DNA of 64,000 bases from Brucella pecoris (GTDB taxonomy: Bacteria > Pseudomonadota > Alphaproteobacteria > Rhizobiales > Rhizobiaceae): assembly GCF_006376675.1 (NCBI RefSeq), contig NZ_VEWK01000003.1, positions 124,001 through 188,000 on the forward strand. The letters run 5' to 3'. The notes under the pieces were generated by a model. That model saw nothing but the letters and a program-made list of their open reading frames with translations. It had not been told where the DNA came from and did not search any database. A program made the position numbers and the translations under genes. Shown here piece by piece: positions 54,273 to 63,280 of this stretch (the first letter of the stretch is position 1; each line of letters starts with the position of its first letter).

Positions 54273-55310
54273 CTACTTTTTCTGCCGTTTGGGCACGGGA
54301 AGACTGTCCGGAATATCGGAATGCAGGAAGTGCAGAAGCGTGTCCTGAACCGATGAGAGCCGGTGCGCGCAATCGCGCCAGCCGAAGGGAATATCCTTTG
54401 GCATGGGAGGAATCCGGCTTGGCTCCTGCCCTTCCTCAAGCTCGCAATTGGCAATGACCACCTGCAAGGCTTCCATCAACCACGGCGGCGGCGGCGCCTC
54501 TTTCTTTCGCAGCGCATTGCCCAGCGCCTCACCGAACAGCAGTGCCGAAGCGTAAAGACGGATGCCGCGCCGGTCGTATCGGCCCGCCATTTCCGTAACC
54601 TCACGCGCCACCAGCCGCCCGCGCAGCGACCAGCGCGCATTGCTGCGCGCCAGCGCAATGCCGTCGCCCAATGCGATCACCGCCCGGTGCGCGGATGTAA
54701 ACTGATTGATCGCGCTTTGTGCCCGCACGGGGTCCTGTTTTTCGAGCGCGACAGCCGATTGCTTGAGCCCGTTTGCGAGACGGTCGAGCAAGCCGCGAAC
54801 AGCCCTGTCGATCAGAAGTACCGGGCTTGGCGTCATCAATATCTGGCTGAACAGCAGACCCACTCCGGCACCGACCAGAACGTCGATCAACCGCGTCACA
54901 CCCGCAACCTGCGGCCCCATGGCGAGAACCAGAATCGCCGAAACGCCCGACTGGATGGCAATTGCCGGAGCCATGCCGAAGGAGGTTGCCAGAACCATGG
55001 CGACGAAGGTCACTATGCTTGTGTGGAAGACCGGAACCGTTTCCGGCAAGAGCAGCGAAAGTTCGCCCACCAGAACACCGGTCGTGACGCCGACCATCAC
55101 CCCTATCGCCTGCTTGCCATGGTTGGGCAGGTTCGGCGCCAGACAAATCACAGCCGTGACCATGGCAAAGACGGGTTTTGGCTGCCCCAGAGCCAGTTGG
55201 CAGATCAACCATGCAACACCGCCTGCAAAGGAAGCGATCAGGGAATCGCGCCAGCTCGCAGACCATTGCTGGACAACCTTATTTGCGCGCTGCCGCATCG
55301 ATTTCTCCAT
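54273..55310 (-). CDS. FUSC/ArAE-type membrane efflux protein
   Basis: 345 residues: six membrane helices in the first about 170 (SLIASFAGGVAWLICQL; AIGVMVGVTTGVLVGELSLLLP; FVAMVLATSFGMAP), then a cytosolic helical domain ending in a basic tail. Resembles the aromatic acid exporter (ArAE) / fusaric-acid-resistance half-size group. Substrate is not known. Confidence 0.82.
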   Translation of the reverse strand: MEKSMRQRANKVVQQWSASWRDSLIASFAGGVAWLICQLALGQPKPVFAMVTAVICLAPNLPNHGKQAIGVMVGVTTGVLVGELSLLLPETVPVFHTSIVTFVAMVLATSFGMAPAIAIQSGVSAILVLAMGPQVAGVTRLIDVLVGAGVGLLFSQILMTPSPVLLIDRAVRGLLDRLANGLKQSAVALEKQDPVRAQSAINQFTSAHRAVIALGDGIALARSNARWSLRGRLVAREVTEMAGRYDRRGIRLYASALLFGEALGNALRKKEAPPPPWLMEALQVVIANCELEEGQEPSRIPPMPKDIPFGWRDCAHRLSSVQDTLLHFLHSDIPDSLPVPKRQKK

Positions 55311-55349
55311 CAGCTTATCGGCAGCTATCTATGGCAACGTTTTCCCGCC

Positions 55350-55700
55350 TCAAGGCTTGAAGAAGTTTTCGTACTGGTCCGGCTTGAAACCAACCGTCAG
55401 TTTCCCGCCTTTGTCGAGCACCGGACGCTTGACCATGGAAGGCTGCGCCAGCATCAGTGCCCGCGCCTTGGCGGCATCGATGGTCTGGCGGTCTTCCTCG
55501 GGAAGTTTGCGAAACGTGGTTCCGGCCCGGTTGAGCAATTGTTCCCATGGAATATCTTTCAGGAAACGGTCCAGCGTTTCACCGTCGAGCCCTTCCTTCT
55601 TGTAATCGTGAAACGCATAGTCGATGCCCTGGTCTTCAAGCCAGGTGCGTGCCTTCTTCATGGTGTCGCAGTTCTTGATACCGTAGATGGTCACGCTCAT
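55350..55700 (-). CDS. ArsC/Spx-like thioredoxin-fold protein (YffB type)
   Basis: 116 residues: TIYGIKNCDTMKKARTWLEDQGIDYAFHDYKKEGLD with the single catalytic-region Cys11, and FRKLPEE / PSMVKRPVLDKGGKLTVGF typical of the ArsC-like YffB/MgsR group rather than true arsenate reductases, which need further Cys/Arg residues. AGGAG lies 6 bp before the ATG at 55700. Substrate unknown. Confidence 0.85.
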   Translation of the reverse strand: MSVTIYGIKNCDTMKKARTWLEDQGIDYAFHDYKKEGLDGETLDRFLKDIPWEQLLNRAGTTFRKLPEEDRQTIDAAKARALMLAQPSMVKRPVLDKGGKLTVGFKPDQYENFFKP

Positions 55701-55760
55701 ATCCGACTCCTTTGATCGCTTTGCCGCGATCAAAGGCCATCGAAACGCCGGTTTCAACCT

Positions 55761-56483
55761 CTATCTGGAATCGTGAAAGATTATGCCCAGCGTATGCCGC
55801 TGGCCGGAACGGATACGGCTGACACCGTGCCGCATCTTGACGCGATAATCGCCGCGTGTGCCTTGCATCGGGCGATCATTGACCGCGAAAACCACACCAT
55901 CGCCTTGCCGGAGCGGCACGACTTCCGCCCGGCTCTGCATCCGGGGGCGCTGTTCGGTCAAAACGAATTCCCCGCCCGTAAAATCCTTCTCCGGCTCGGA
56001 AAGCAAAATCGCCACCTGCAAGGGAAATGCAATATCGCCGTAAATATCCTGATGCAGGCAATTATAGTCACCCTCGACATATTGCAGGATGAGCGGTGTC
56101 GGACGGGTCTGCCCTGCTGCGTGGCACCGATCCAGAAACTCGTCATGGGTCGGGGGAAAGCGGACATCCGAACCCAGTCTCTCACTCCATCGATTGGCGA
56201 TGGGCGCAAGCTGCGGATAGAGCTTCTGGCGCAGATTCCAAATTAAGGCAGGAATGGGATTTGCGTAATATTTGTATTCTCCGCGCCCAAAACCGTGTTT
56301 TCGCATCGAAATAACGGTTCGAAATGCGGCCAAATTGTAGTAACCGGCGGCTAATTCATGGCAGTCGTGTGGCGAAATTATGTTTTTGAGGATTGTGGCG
56401 CCGAACTCATCCAGTTCGGCACCAATTTTTTGCCAGTCATAGGCGGCGATATTTTCCCCCTGCGCGGGTTCATTTCTGTTCAT
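55761..56483 (-). CDS. 2-oxoglutarate/Fe(II)-dependent dioxygenase linked to Ada (DUF2086-like)
   Basis: 240 residues. Iron ligands HxD in CLHQDIYGD (H144, D146) and distal His219 or a later His, with Arg in IRSGQRHTLGIIFH for 2-oxoglutarate. Resembles the oxygenase family (DUF2086) linked by annotation to oxidative dealkylation of damaged DNA. It starts by ATGA overlap on the ada stop codon, so both are made together, which supports a repair role. Confidence 0.82.
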   Translation of the reverse strand: MNRNEPAQGENIAAYDWQKIGAELDEFGATILKNIISPHDCHELAAGYYNLAAFRTVISMRKHGFGRGEYKYYANPIPALIWNLRQKLYPQLAPIANRWSERLGSDVRFPPTHDEFLDRCHAAGQTRPTPLILQYVEGDYNCLHQDIYGDIAFPLQVAILLSEPEKDFTGGEFVLTEQRPRMQSRAEVVPLRQGDGVVFAVNDRPMQGTRGDYRVKMRHGVSRIRSGQRHTLGIIFHDSR

Positions 56484-57565
56484 GCCTGGCTCTCCCGCTT
56501 CAGGAGATCGCGCTTGCGTTCGACACCCCAGCGATAGCCGGAGATGCCACCATCGTTGCGCACGACCCGATGACATGGAACCGCGACAGCGATCTTGTTG
56601 GCCGCGCAGGCCTGTGCCACCGCCCGCACCGATTTCGGTGCGCCGATGCGTTCGGCAATTTCAGTGTAACTCACTGTTTTTCCGACCGGAATTTCGCGCA
56701 AAGCCTGCCAGACACGTTGCTGAAAAGCGGTTCCCTGCAGATCAAGCGGCAGGTCGAGACCGATGCGCGGCGCTTCGACAAAACCAACCACTTCGGCCAC
56801 CATGTCCTCGAACTCACGGTCCGCGCCGATCAGATTGGCCTGCGGAAACCGCTTTTCCAGATCGCGGATCAGTTCTTCCGGGTCGTCACCCATCCAGATG
56901 GCGCAAACGCCCTTGTCGCTTGCAGCCACCAGCACGGCGCCGAGTGTCGACTGGCCGATGGCAAAACGAATATCCGCGTTCTTGCCACCCTGCTTGTAAG
57001 CCTTTGGAGTCATTCCTAAAATCCCGTCCGAAGCCTCATAAAAGCGGCTGCTGGAATTGTAACCAGCATCATAGATCGCGTCGGTAACGCGTATTTCCGG
57101 GGCATCGAGCGCCTCCCGCATCTTCTTCGCCCGATGCGCATCGGCATAGGCTTTCGGGGTCAGCCCTGTGAACTCCTTGAATACACGATGAAAATGGGCC
57201 GGGCTCGCCTTTACGGAAGCCGCTATTTCTTCAAGAGAAGGCACCTCTTCCGCCGTCTCAATGAAGCGGCAGGCGCTCGCGACCATGTCGGCATAACGGT
57301 TACTGTTCTGCGTCGCCAATGTCTCGGAGAGATGCGGCTTGCAGCGCATGCATGGCCGGAAGCCGGCGCGTTCTGCATCCTCGCAACCGTCGAAAAATTG
57401 TACATTTTCGCGTTTTCCACGCCGCGACGGGCATGATGGACGACAATAGACGCCTGTGGTGCGCACCGCATAGACAAATGCACCGTCCGACGCCTTGTCG
57501 CGGTCGAGCACCTTCTGCCAGCGATTTTCATCAGGGTCGTGGGTCTTCATGGTCATAAGGTTCAT
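56480..57565 (-). CDS. ada: Bifunctional Ada: methylphosphotriester- and O6-methylguanine-DNA methyltransferase/regulator
   Basis: 361 residues with all three Ada modules: N-terminal zinc domain (YAVRTTGVYCRPSCPSR and CMRCKPHL; the first Cys accepts methyl from phosphotriesters), AraC-type HTH (SLEEIAASVKASPAHFHRVFKEFTGLTPKAY), and C-terminal suicide alkyltransferase with PCHRVVRNDGGISGYRWG. Start ATG 57565 has AAGGA 8 bp upstream. Followed without gap by a dioxygenase gene. An inverted repeat upstream (57575-57595) may be an operator. Confidence 0.95.
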   Translation of the reverse strand: MNLMTMKTHDPDENRWQKVLDRDKASDGAFVYAVRTTGVYCRPSCPSRRGKRENVQFFDGCEDAERAGFRPCMRCKPHLSETLATQNSNRYADMVASACRFIETAEEVPSLEEIAASVKASPAHFHRVFKEFTGLTPKAYADAHRAKKMREALDAPEIRVTDAIYDAGYNSSSRFYEASDGILGMTPKAYKQGGKNADIRFAIGQSTLGAVLVAASDKGVCAIWMGDDPEELIRDLEKRFPQANLIGADREFEDMVAEVVGFVEAPRIGLDLPLDLQGTAFQQRVWQALREIPVGKTVSYTEIAERIGAPKSVRAVAQACAANKIAVAVPCHRVVRNDGGISGYRWGVERKRDLLKRESQA

Positions 57566-57574
57566 GTCCGTATT

Positions 57575-57595
57575 CCTTCAATATGAGCATGAAGG
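57575..57595. promoter_or_regulatory. Inverted repeat in the ada/aldehyde dehydrogenase gap
   Basis: CCTTCA (57575-57580), 9 bp, TGAAGG (57590-57595) lies 9 bp upstream of the ada start. It could be an operator for ada or the divergent aldehyde dehydrogenase gene. Confidence 0.35.
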
Positions 57596-57741
57596 AAGGC
57601 TAATGCCACCGCCTCGAAGCTACACTCCGCTGCTTGCTTTCAAATTCAGAACAATGTCGCTGCACAGTCTGTTCACAAATAAGGATCATGCAAGCTCCCA
57701 GCTTTTATACCATGATATGAAAGGTAAACAGGGAGAAGACC

Positions 57742-59187
57742 ATGACGACAATCGGCTTCATCATCGATGGCAAGGAAACTGCATCCGCATCGGGCAAGAC
57801 GTTCGAGCGTAAGGACCCGGTCACCGGAAAAGTCGCTACCACCGCGCCTGCGGCCAACCTCGCCGATGTCGATGCGGTCGCAAAATCTGCTGCGAAAGCC
57901 TTTGAAAGCTGGTCCGAAACCGGGCCGAACGAACGTCGTTCGCTTCTGAACAAGGCGGCTGACCTGATGGAAAGCCGGGCCGATGAATTTACCCGTCTCA
58001 TGCTCGAAGAGACCGGTGCAACCGCCCCATGGTCGGGCTTCAACGTTCATCTTGGCGCTGGCGTGCTGCGCGAAGCCGCAGCGCTCACCACACAGATCAC
58101 CGGCGAGATCATCCCTTCCGACAAGCCCGGCATCGTTTCCATGGCCGTGCGCCAGCCGGTTGGTGTGGTACTTGGCATGGCACCATGGAATGCACCCATC
58201 ATTCTCGGCGTGCGCGCTATTGCAGCAGCACTTGCCTGTGGCAACACGGTCATCTTGCGTTCGTCCGAATCCTGCCCCGGCGTTCATCACCTGATCGTCA
58301 GGACGCTCAACGATGCAGGCTTTCCGGCGGGCGTGGTCAATGTCATCTCCAACGCGCCAGAGGACGCGCCGGAAATCGTCGCGGCCCTTGTTGCCCATCC
58401 GTCCATCCGCCGTATCAATTTCACCGGCTCCACCCATGTTGGCAAAATCATTGCCAAACAGGCCGCAGAACATCTGAAGCCGGTGCTGCTGGAACTGGGC
58501 GGCAAGGCGCCCTTCATCGTGCTGGAAGATGCCGATCTCGATCAGGCAGTCGATGCTGCGGCTTTTGGCGCTTTCATGAATCAGGGCCAGATCTGCATGT
58601 CTACGGAGCGCTTCATCGTGCATGAGAAAGTGGCTGACGCCTTTGCGGAAAAGCTTGCCGCCAAGGCAAAATCCCTGCCTGCCGGTGATCCGCGTGGCAA
58701 TGTCGTGCTCGGTTCGCTGGTCGATCTCAAATCAGCCGAGCGCATGGATGCACTCATCAAGGATGCGGTGGCGAAAGGCGGCAAGGTTCTGGCAGGTGGC
58801 AAGCGCGAAGGTTCGATCGTCGAAGCGACGATCATCGATCACGTGACGCCGGATATGGATATCTATACGCAGGAATCCTTCGGACCGGTGAAACCTATCA
58901 TCCGCGTCAAGGATGCCGACGAGGCAATCCGCGTGGCAAACGACACCGAATATGGCCTCTCATCTGCGATCTTCAGTCAGGATGTAAAACGGGCATTGGC
59001 GCTTTCGAAAAAGCTCGAAACCGGCATCTGTCACATCAACGGCCCGACGGTTGCCGACGAAGCGCAAATGCCTTTCGGCGGCGTGAAGTCTTCCGGTTAT
59101 GGCCGTTTCGGCGGAAAGGCCGTCATCAATGAGTTTACCGATCTGCGCTGGATCACCATCGAAGGCCCGCAGCATTATCCGTTTTGA
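57742..59187 (+). CDS. NAD(P)-dependent aldehyde dehydrogenase
   Basis: 481 residues, class 3-type superfamily member. Cofactor loop FTGSTHVGKIIAKQAA, catalytic Glu in LLELGGKAPFIVL, nucleophilic Cys in NQGQICMSTERFIV, and FGGVKSSGYGRFGG. The pattern resembles vanillin/benzaldehyde-type dehydrogenases, but the substrate is not fixed by sequence. CAGGGAGAAGACC precedes the ATG. Divergent from ada; strong terminator after. Confidence 0.88.
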   Translation: MTTIGFIIDGKETASASGKTFERKDPVTGKVATTAPAANLADVDAVAKSAAKAFESWSETGPNERRSLLNKAADLMESRADEFTRLMLEETGATAPWSGFNVHLGAGVLREAAALTTQITGEIIPSDKPGIVSMAVRQPVGVVLGMAPWNAPIILGVRAIAAALACGNTVILRSSESCPGVHHLIVRTLNDAGFPAGVVNVISNAPEDAPEIVAALVAHPSIRRINFTGSTHVGKIIAKQAAEHLKPVLLELGGKAPFIVLEDADLDQAVDAAAFGAFMNQGQICMSTERFIVHEKVADAFAEKLAAKAKSLPAGDPRGNVVLGSLVDLKSAERMDALIKDAVAKGGKVLAGGKREGSIVEATIIDHVTPDMDIYTQESFGPVKPIIRVKDADEAIRVANDTEYGLSSAIFSQDVKRALALSKKLETGICHINGPTVADEAQMPFGGVKSSGYGRFGGKAVINEFTDLRWITIEGPQHYPF

Positions 59188-59192
59188 ATCAG

Positions 59193-59223
59193 AAAGGGCG
59201 GAGCTTTATTAGCTCCGCCCTTT
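59193..59223. terminator. Strong bidirectional terminator
   Basis: AAAGGGCGGAGCT (59193-59205) pairs with AGCTCCGCCCTTT (59211-59223) across TTATT. Serves the aldehyde dehydrogenase gene and the convergent dsb operon. Confidence 0.92.
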
Positions 59224-59239
59224 CGTCAATCGTGTCAGT

Positions 59240-59854
59240 TCAAGACTTTCGCGCATCCTTGATCGCTTCGATCAGTTCCGGCTCCTTCATGACGCCGCCA
59301 TAAAGCTTGGTACCGATAACGAAGGAAGGCGTGCCGCCGAAATTGAAGGCTTCGCCCTGATCCATATTGCGTTCAAGAATGGCATTGATGCGCTTTGAAT
59401 CGGCTTTATAGGCTGCGTTGAGCTTTGCCGGATCGAGCCCGCCCTTCTTCAGTGCCGCATCCACCTGTTCCGGCGTGAGACGACCCGGCGTTGCCATCAA
59501 CGCTTCCATGGCCTTCACATAGTTGCCGGACTTTTCCGCAGCCAGAACGAGACGTGCGGCATAAGCCGACGTGTCTCCGAAGATGATCCAGTCCTTCATA
59601 ACAAGGCGAACATTGCCGTCATTCTTGACCACGCGCATCAGCTCGCCATGCCCCTTCTTGCAATAGGGGCATTGGTAGTCGAAATATTCCACGATGGTCA
59701 CATTGCCGTTCGGGTTGCCCAGAACCGGAATTTCCTTGTCGTAAAGCACTTCCGCAACCGTCGGCACACGCTGCGCAAGGCTCTCGCCGCCTGAAATCGC
59801 AATCGTTGCGGCACCGGCTGCCGTTGCGGCCAGTATCTGACGACGGTTCATCAT
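59240..59854 (-). CDS. DsbA-family thiol:disulfide oxidoreductase
   Basis: 204 residues. Twin-Arg-like signal (MNRRQILAATAAGAATIAISGG), then a thioredoxin fold with a CPYC active site (C62, C65) and helical insert, and the cis-Pro loop GTPSFVIG. DsbA/DsbG/ScsC relatives share this design; the CPYC pair is common in periplasmic reductive or isomerase-type members. The ATG overlaps the stop of the L,D-transpeptidase gene (ATGA). Confidence 0.87.
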   Translation of the reverse strand: MMNRRQILAATAAGAATIAISGGESLAQRVPTVAEVLYDKEIPVLGNPNGNVTIVEYFDYQCPYCKKGHGELMRVVKNDGNVRLVMKDWIIFGDTSAYAARLVLAAEKSGNYVKAMEALMATPGRLTPEQVDAALKKGGLDPAKLNAAYKADSKRINAILERNMDQGEAFNFGGTPSFVIGTKLYGGVMKEPELIEAIKDARKS

Positions 59855-60660
59855 GAGCTTGCTCCTTTACCCGACTGGGATTTATCCAACACGACGACAC
59901 GCGCACCGGCGGTGGCGCGTTTGTAGAGATCGAGGATGTCCTGATTGTAGAGACGGATGCAGCCGGATGACGCGGCCTTGCCGACGGACCAGGGCTCGTT
60001 GGTGCCGTGAATGCGGTAAAGCGTGTCCTTGCCATCGCGATAAAGATAGAGCGCGCGGGCACCGAGCGGATTGCGGATGCCGCCCTCAAGGCCAGTGGCG
60101 TATTTTGCGTAATGCTCCGGATTGCGCTTGATCATATTGGCTGTCGGCGTCCAGCGTGGCCACTGCGACTTGTAGGCGACCTTGGCATCACCTGAGAAAG
60201 TCAGTCCGGCGCGACCGACCCCCACCGAATAGCGGATCGCCTTGCCGCCCGGCTGCACGAGATAGAGATAGCGCGCGTAGGGATCGACCACGATGGTCCC
60301 GACCGGTTCGGTCGTGACATAATCGACTTCCCGGCGCAGGTTACGATCCGCAATCTTGTTGAGATCGAGTGCCGGAATGAGATTGCCGCGATCGTTCACC
60401 GCGCCATACATGGTCTCAAATTCGCTTTTGGCCGTTTGCACTTCTGGCGCCGGTTCAACTGCAACAGGTTCCGGTGTGAAGGCCACAGGCTGCGGCATGG
60501 TGACGGCAATCGGTCGATCTGCAGATGCAGTCGTGCATGCTGCGGCAACAAAAGGCAGACAGGCCACAAGCACGATCCGCATCAGGGATGCCCGCGCACC
60601 CCGCTTTTCATCAGATACAGTCAATTTCAAAGCCCCCGGCCGTTTCAATACATTGATCAT
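59851..60660 (-). CDS. L,D-transpeptidase (YkuD domain) lipoprotein-like
   Basis: 269 residues. Catalytic YkuD domain in the C-terminal half: GNEPYR-type HGTNEPWSVGKAASSGCIRLYNQDILDLY, with nucleophilic Cys in SSGCIRL. It forms 3-3 cross-links, or attaches proteins to peptidoglycan (documented for outer-membrane proteins of Brucella and relatives). A lipobox-like LPFVAAAC occurs after an internal start, so ATG 60660 (ATGA overlap with the dsbD stop) or ATG 60582 may be used. Middle gene of the dsbD-ldt-dsbA unit. Confidence 0.9.
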   Translation of the reverse strand: MINVLKRPGALKLTVSDEKRGARASLMRIVLVACLPFVAAACTTASADRPIAVTMPQPVAFTPEPVAVEPAPEVQTAKSEFETMYGAVNDRGNLIPALDLNKIADRNLRREVDYVTTEPVGTIVVDPYARYLYLVQPGGKAIRYSVGVGRAGLTFSGDAKVAYKSQWPRWTPTANMIKRNPEHYAKYATGLEGGIRNPLGARALYLYRDGKDTLYRIHGTNEPWSVGKAASSGCIRLYNQDILDLYKRATAGARVVVLDKSQSGKGASS

Positions 60661-62468
60661 TGTTTCCGGCCGTCGCTCACAAGGCTGACCGAACGTTCGA
60701 TAGAGGTGGTTGTCACATCGCCCACCAATCTGGTCCCCTCCGTTTCCTTGCTGATGCGATTGAAGAAGATCATCGTCGGCGGCCCCGCCACACCAAGCTT
60801 TGCCATCAGATCGGCATTGCCACTGGTGAGTTGCGAAATATCCGCCTTGATGAGCTGATAGCCATCCAGTGCCTTCTTCACGCTTGCATCGGGCAAAACC
60901 CGACGCTCCACGGTGGAACAGCTTACGCACCAGTCCGCCGTGAAATAGATAAGCGTCGGCTTGTCGCCGCGCGCCTTGCCAAGTTTCTCCTGAAGGGAAG
61001 AAACAGTCTCGACCGGCGCAAATTGCAGCGCGGCCAGATTGTGGTTGCCACCACGGTTACCGAATGCGGCCAGCGGTTGCAACGGGTCTTTTCCGCCCGA
61101 AGCCACGCCAAGCATCAAAATGACACCGTAAACGAACGCTGCCGTGCCGATTGTGCGCGCGACAACGCTGCGCCCCGGAATTTTGAGAAAGGCGAAACTT
61201 GCAGCCCCGAAAAGCAGGAGCGCCCACAGCACCATGTCCACGCCGGGCGGCAGAAGCGGAGCGGCCATGAAGATTGCGGTCGCCAGAAAACCGAAGCCGA
61301 AAATCTGCTTCACCGTTTCCATCCATGCGCCCGCACGCGGAAATGTACCCGCGCCAAGCGTGGCGAACGCAATAAGGGGCAGTCCCTTGCCGATGCCGAG
61401 CGCAAAGAGTGCGGAAGCGCCGAGTGCGACATTGGCCGTCTGCGCGATATAGAGCAGCGCGCCTGCAAGCGGTGCTGTCACACATGGGCCGACAATCAGC
61501 ACGGACGAGAAGCCGAGAATGGCCGCCGACCGTTTGGAACCTGTCCGATGCTGGCCATGGGGGCCAGTCCGCGAGGAAATCGCGCTGACCCATGAATTTG
61601 GAAGCTGGATCTGGAACAGGCCGAACATGGAGAGCGCCAGAAGCGTGAATATTCCGGCCAGTACGAGCGCGGTCCATTTCGATTGCAGCACCATCTGCAG
61701 GTTCTGTCCCGACCAGCCTGCAATTGCGCCCACCACGGCAAAACCCAGTGCCAGACTGACGACATAGACGGCTGAAAGCACAAAGCCGCGCTTTGCCGTC
61801 AGCTTTTCACCTTCGCGTGCCAGCGTTCCGGCAAGGATGGGATAGATCGGAAAAACGCAAGGTGTGAAAGCAAGCAGAACACCGAAAGCCAGAAATGCCG
61901 CGATCACCAGCCCGGTGCCGCCCTGATCGAGCAGTCCCTCGACCATGCCCTTTTCGGGCGCCAGGGCGAACGCCGTATTCTGCGGCGCGGGTTGCGATAC
62001 GGCCGGTGCAAATGCCGATGCCTGCGTCAGCGCCTTGGCCTTCTGCCCCATTTCGCTCGATATGGCGAGCGTGACGGGATCGATGGTCCTCGTTTCAGGA
62101 CGGTAGCAGATACCGTCTTCCTGACAGCCCTGATAGGTCAATTCCAGCGGCTGTGCATCCGCTTTCACGCTTGCTGTGGCATGGGTGTAATAGACTTCAA
62201 GCTGCCCGAAATTCGGGTCGTCCTTGGGCTGTCCGGGTTGTGTGTCGACGACAAGCGCTTTCCCCTGCCCGTCCTTCGCTTCTATGTGATCGCGATAAAG
62301 ATAATAACCGTCCGCAATCTGCCAGTTGAGCACAAGACGGCCATCCGTATCCTTCAGCACGCTCAGTCGGAACGCCTGATCGACCGGCAGCGGGTTTGCT
62401 GCCGATGCCGGGCCGAGCGCGAGAAACAAACTGATGAATAAGCTGGCAAGGCTCGCAAAGAAACGCAT
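60657..62468 (-). CDS. dsbD: Thiol:disulfide interchange protein DsbD
   Basis: 603 residues. Passes reducing power from cytosolic thioredoxin across the membrane. Signal peptide, then N-terminal DsbD domain (YQGCQEDGICYRP redox pair), eight-segment membrane core with the two conserved Cys in FTPCVFPIYPI and IVGPCVTAPLAG, and a C-terminal thioredoxin domain (FTADWCVSCSTVE). ATG 62468 is the family start; the 16-residue longer frame is less likely. Operon with ldt and dsbA; divergent from a QseB-like regulator. Confidence 0.95.
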   Translation of the reverse strand: MRFFASLASLFISLFLALGPASAANPLPVDQAFRLSVLKDTDGRLVLNWQIADGYYLYRDHIEAKDGQGKALVVDTQPGQPKDDPNFGQLEVYYTHATASVKADAQPLELTYQGCQEDGICYRPETRTIDPVTLAISSEMGQKAKALTQASAFAPAVSQPAPQNTAFALAPEKGMVEGLLDQGGTGLVIAAFLAFGVLLAFTPCVFPIYPILAGTLAREGEKLTAKRGFVLSAVYVVSLALGFAVVGAIAGWSGQNLQMVLQSKWTALVLAGIFTLLALSMFGLFQIQLPNSWVSAISSRTGPHGQHRTGSKRSAAILGFSSVLIVGPCVTAPLAGALLYIAQTANVALGASALFALGIGKGLPLIAFATLGAGTFPRAGAWMETVKQIFGFGFLATAIFMAAPLLPPGVDMVLWALLLFGAASFAFLKIPGRSVVARTIGTAAFVYGVILMLGVASGGKDPLQPLAAFGNRGGNHNLAALQFAPVETVSSLQEKLGKARGDKPTLIYFTADWCVSCSTVERRVLPDASVKKALDGYQLIKADISQLTSGNADLMAKLGVAGPPTMIFFNRISKETEGTRLVGDVTTTSIERSVSLVSDGRKQ

Positions 62469-62536
62469 TACGATTTTCCGTATAAATTCGATTCGGACAA
62501 ATTGATCATGTTGCAAAAGGCGAATGTCCCCGCCAC

Positions 62537-62553
62537 CTTAAGGCAGCCTTAAG
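62537..62553. promoter_or_regulatory. CTTAAG-N5-CTTAAG direct repeat (PmrA/QseB-type box)
   Basis: CTTAAG at 62537-62542 and CTTAAG at 62548-62553 with 5 bp between, an 11-bp period. PmrA/QseB-subfamily regulators bind pairs of similar CTTAAT/CTTAAG half sites with the same spacing. It lies between dsbD (68 bp away) and the QseB-like gene (61 bp), so it can control either or both. Confidence 0.7.
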
Positions 62554-62614
62554 CTGACGCGGTGAAAAGCCCGCGTGCTTCTAATTGTCAATAAAGGCGG
62601 AAACAGGAAAACTC

Positions 62615-63280
62615 ATGCGCATACTCGTGGTTGAAGACGACACGATCCTCCTCGACGGACTGACCGTAGGGTTGGGGCTTGCCGGTTTCACCGTGGATGC
62701 CGTTTCCAATTGCGGCGATGCGGAAGCAGCCCTTGCCGCCCAGAATTACAACGCCGTGGTGCTCGATCTGATGCTGCCTGATGGCTCGGGCCTCGATATT
62801 CTTAAAACGATGCGGCGCGGTCGCGACGAGACACCGGTTCTCCTGCTGACCGCCCGCGATCAGGTGCCCGAGCGTATTGCTGGCCTTGATGCGGGCGCCG
62901 ACGATTATGTCGGCAAGCCCTTCGATCTGCATGAGCTTGCAGCCCGCGTGCGTGCCGTCGCCCGACGTGGTGCCGGACGTGCAAATGCCCTGCTTGAATG
63001 GCGCGGCGTCGAACTCGACCCGGCGGAGATGTCGGTGCGTTTCCATGGCAAACCCGTCAGGCTGACGCGACGCGAATTCTCGATCCTGCGCGCCCTCATG
63101 GAACGGCCGACCGCTACCTTCTCCAAATCCTCGCTGGAAGAAGCGCTTTATGGCTGGCAGGAAGAAGTGGAAAGCAATGCGGTGGAAGTTCATATCCACC
63201 ACCTGCGCTCGAAACTCGGTTCCGATTATATCGAAACGGTGCGCGGTGTCGGCTATCGTCTGGCGGGGGCAAACGCATGA
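62615..63280 (+). CDS. OmpR-family response regulator, QseB/PmrA subfamily
   Basis: 221 residues. Receiver domain with phosphoacceptor Asp51 (VVLDLMLPDGSG), Thr/Ser switch and Lys101 (VGKPFDL), then a winged HTH ending SNAVEVHIHHLRSKLGSDYIETVRGVGYRL, nearly the same as QseB. ATG 62615 is the family start. It overlaps its kinase gene by ATGA. Likely autoregulated via the box at 62537-62553. Confidence 0.93.
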   Translation: MRILVVEDDTILLDGLTVGLGLAGFTVDAVSNCGDAEAALAAQNYNAVVLDLMLPDGSGLDILKTMRRGRDETPVLLLTARDQVPERIAGLDAGADDYVGKPFDLHELAARVRAVARRGAGRANALLEWRGVELDPAEMSVRFHGKPVRLTRREFSILRALMERPTATFSKSSLEEALYGWQEEVESNAVEVHIHHLRSKLGSDYIETVRGVGYRLAGANA

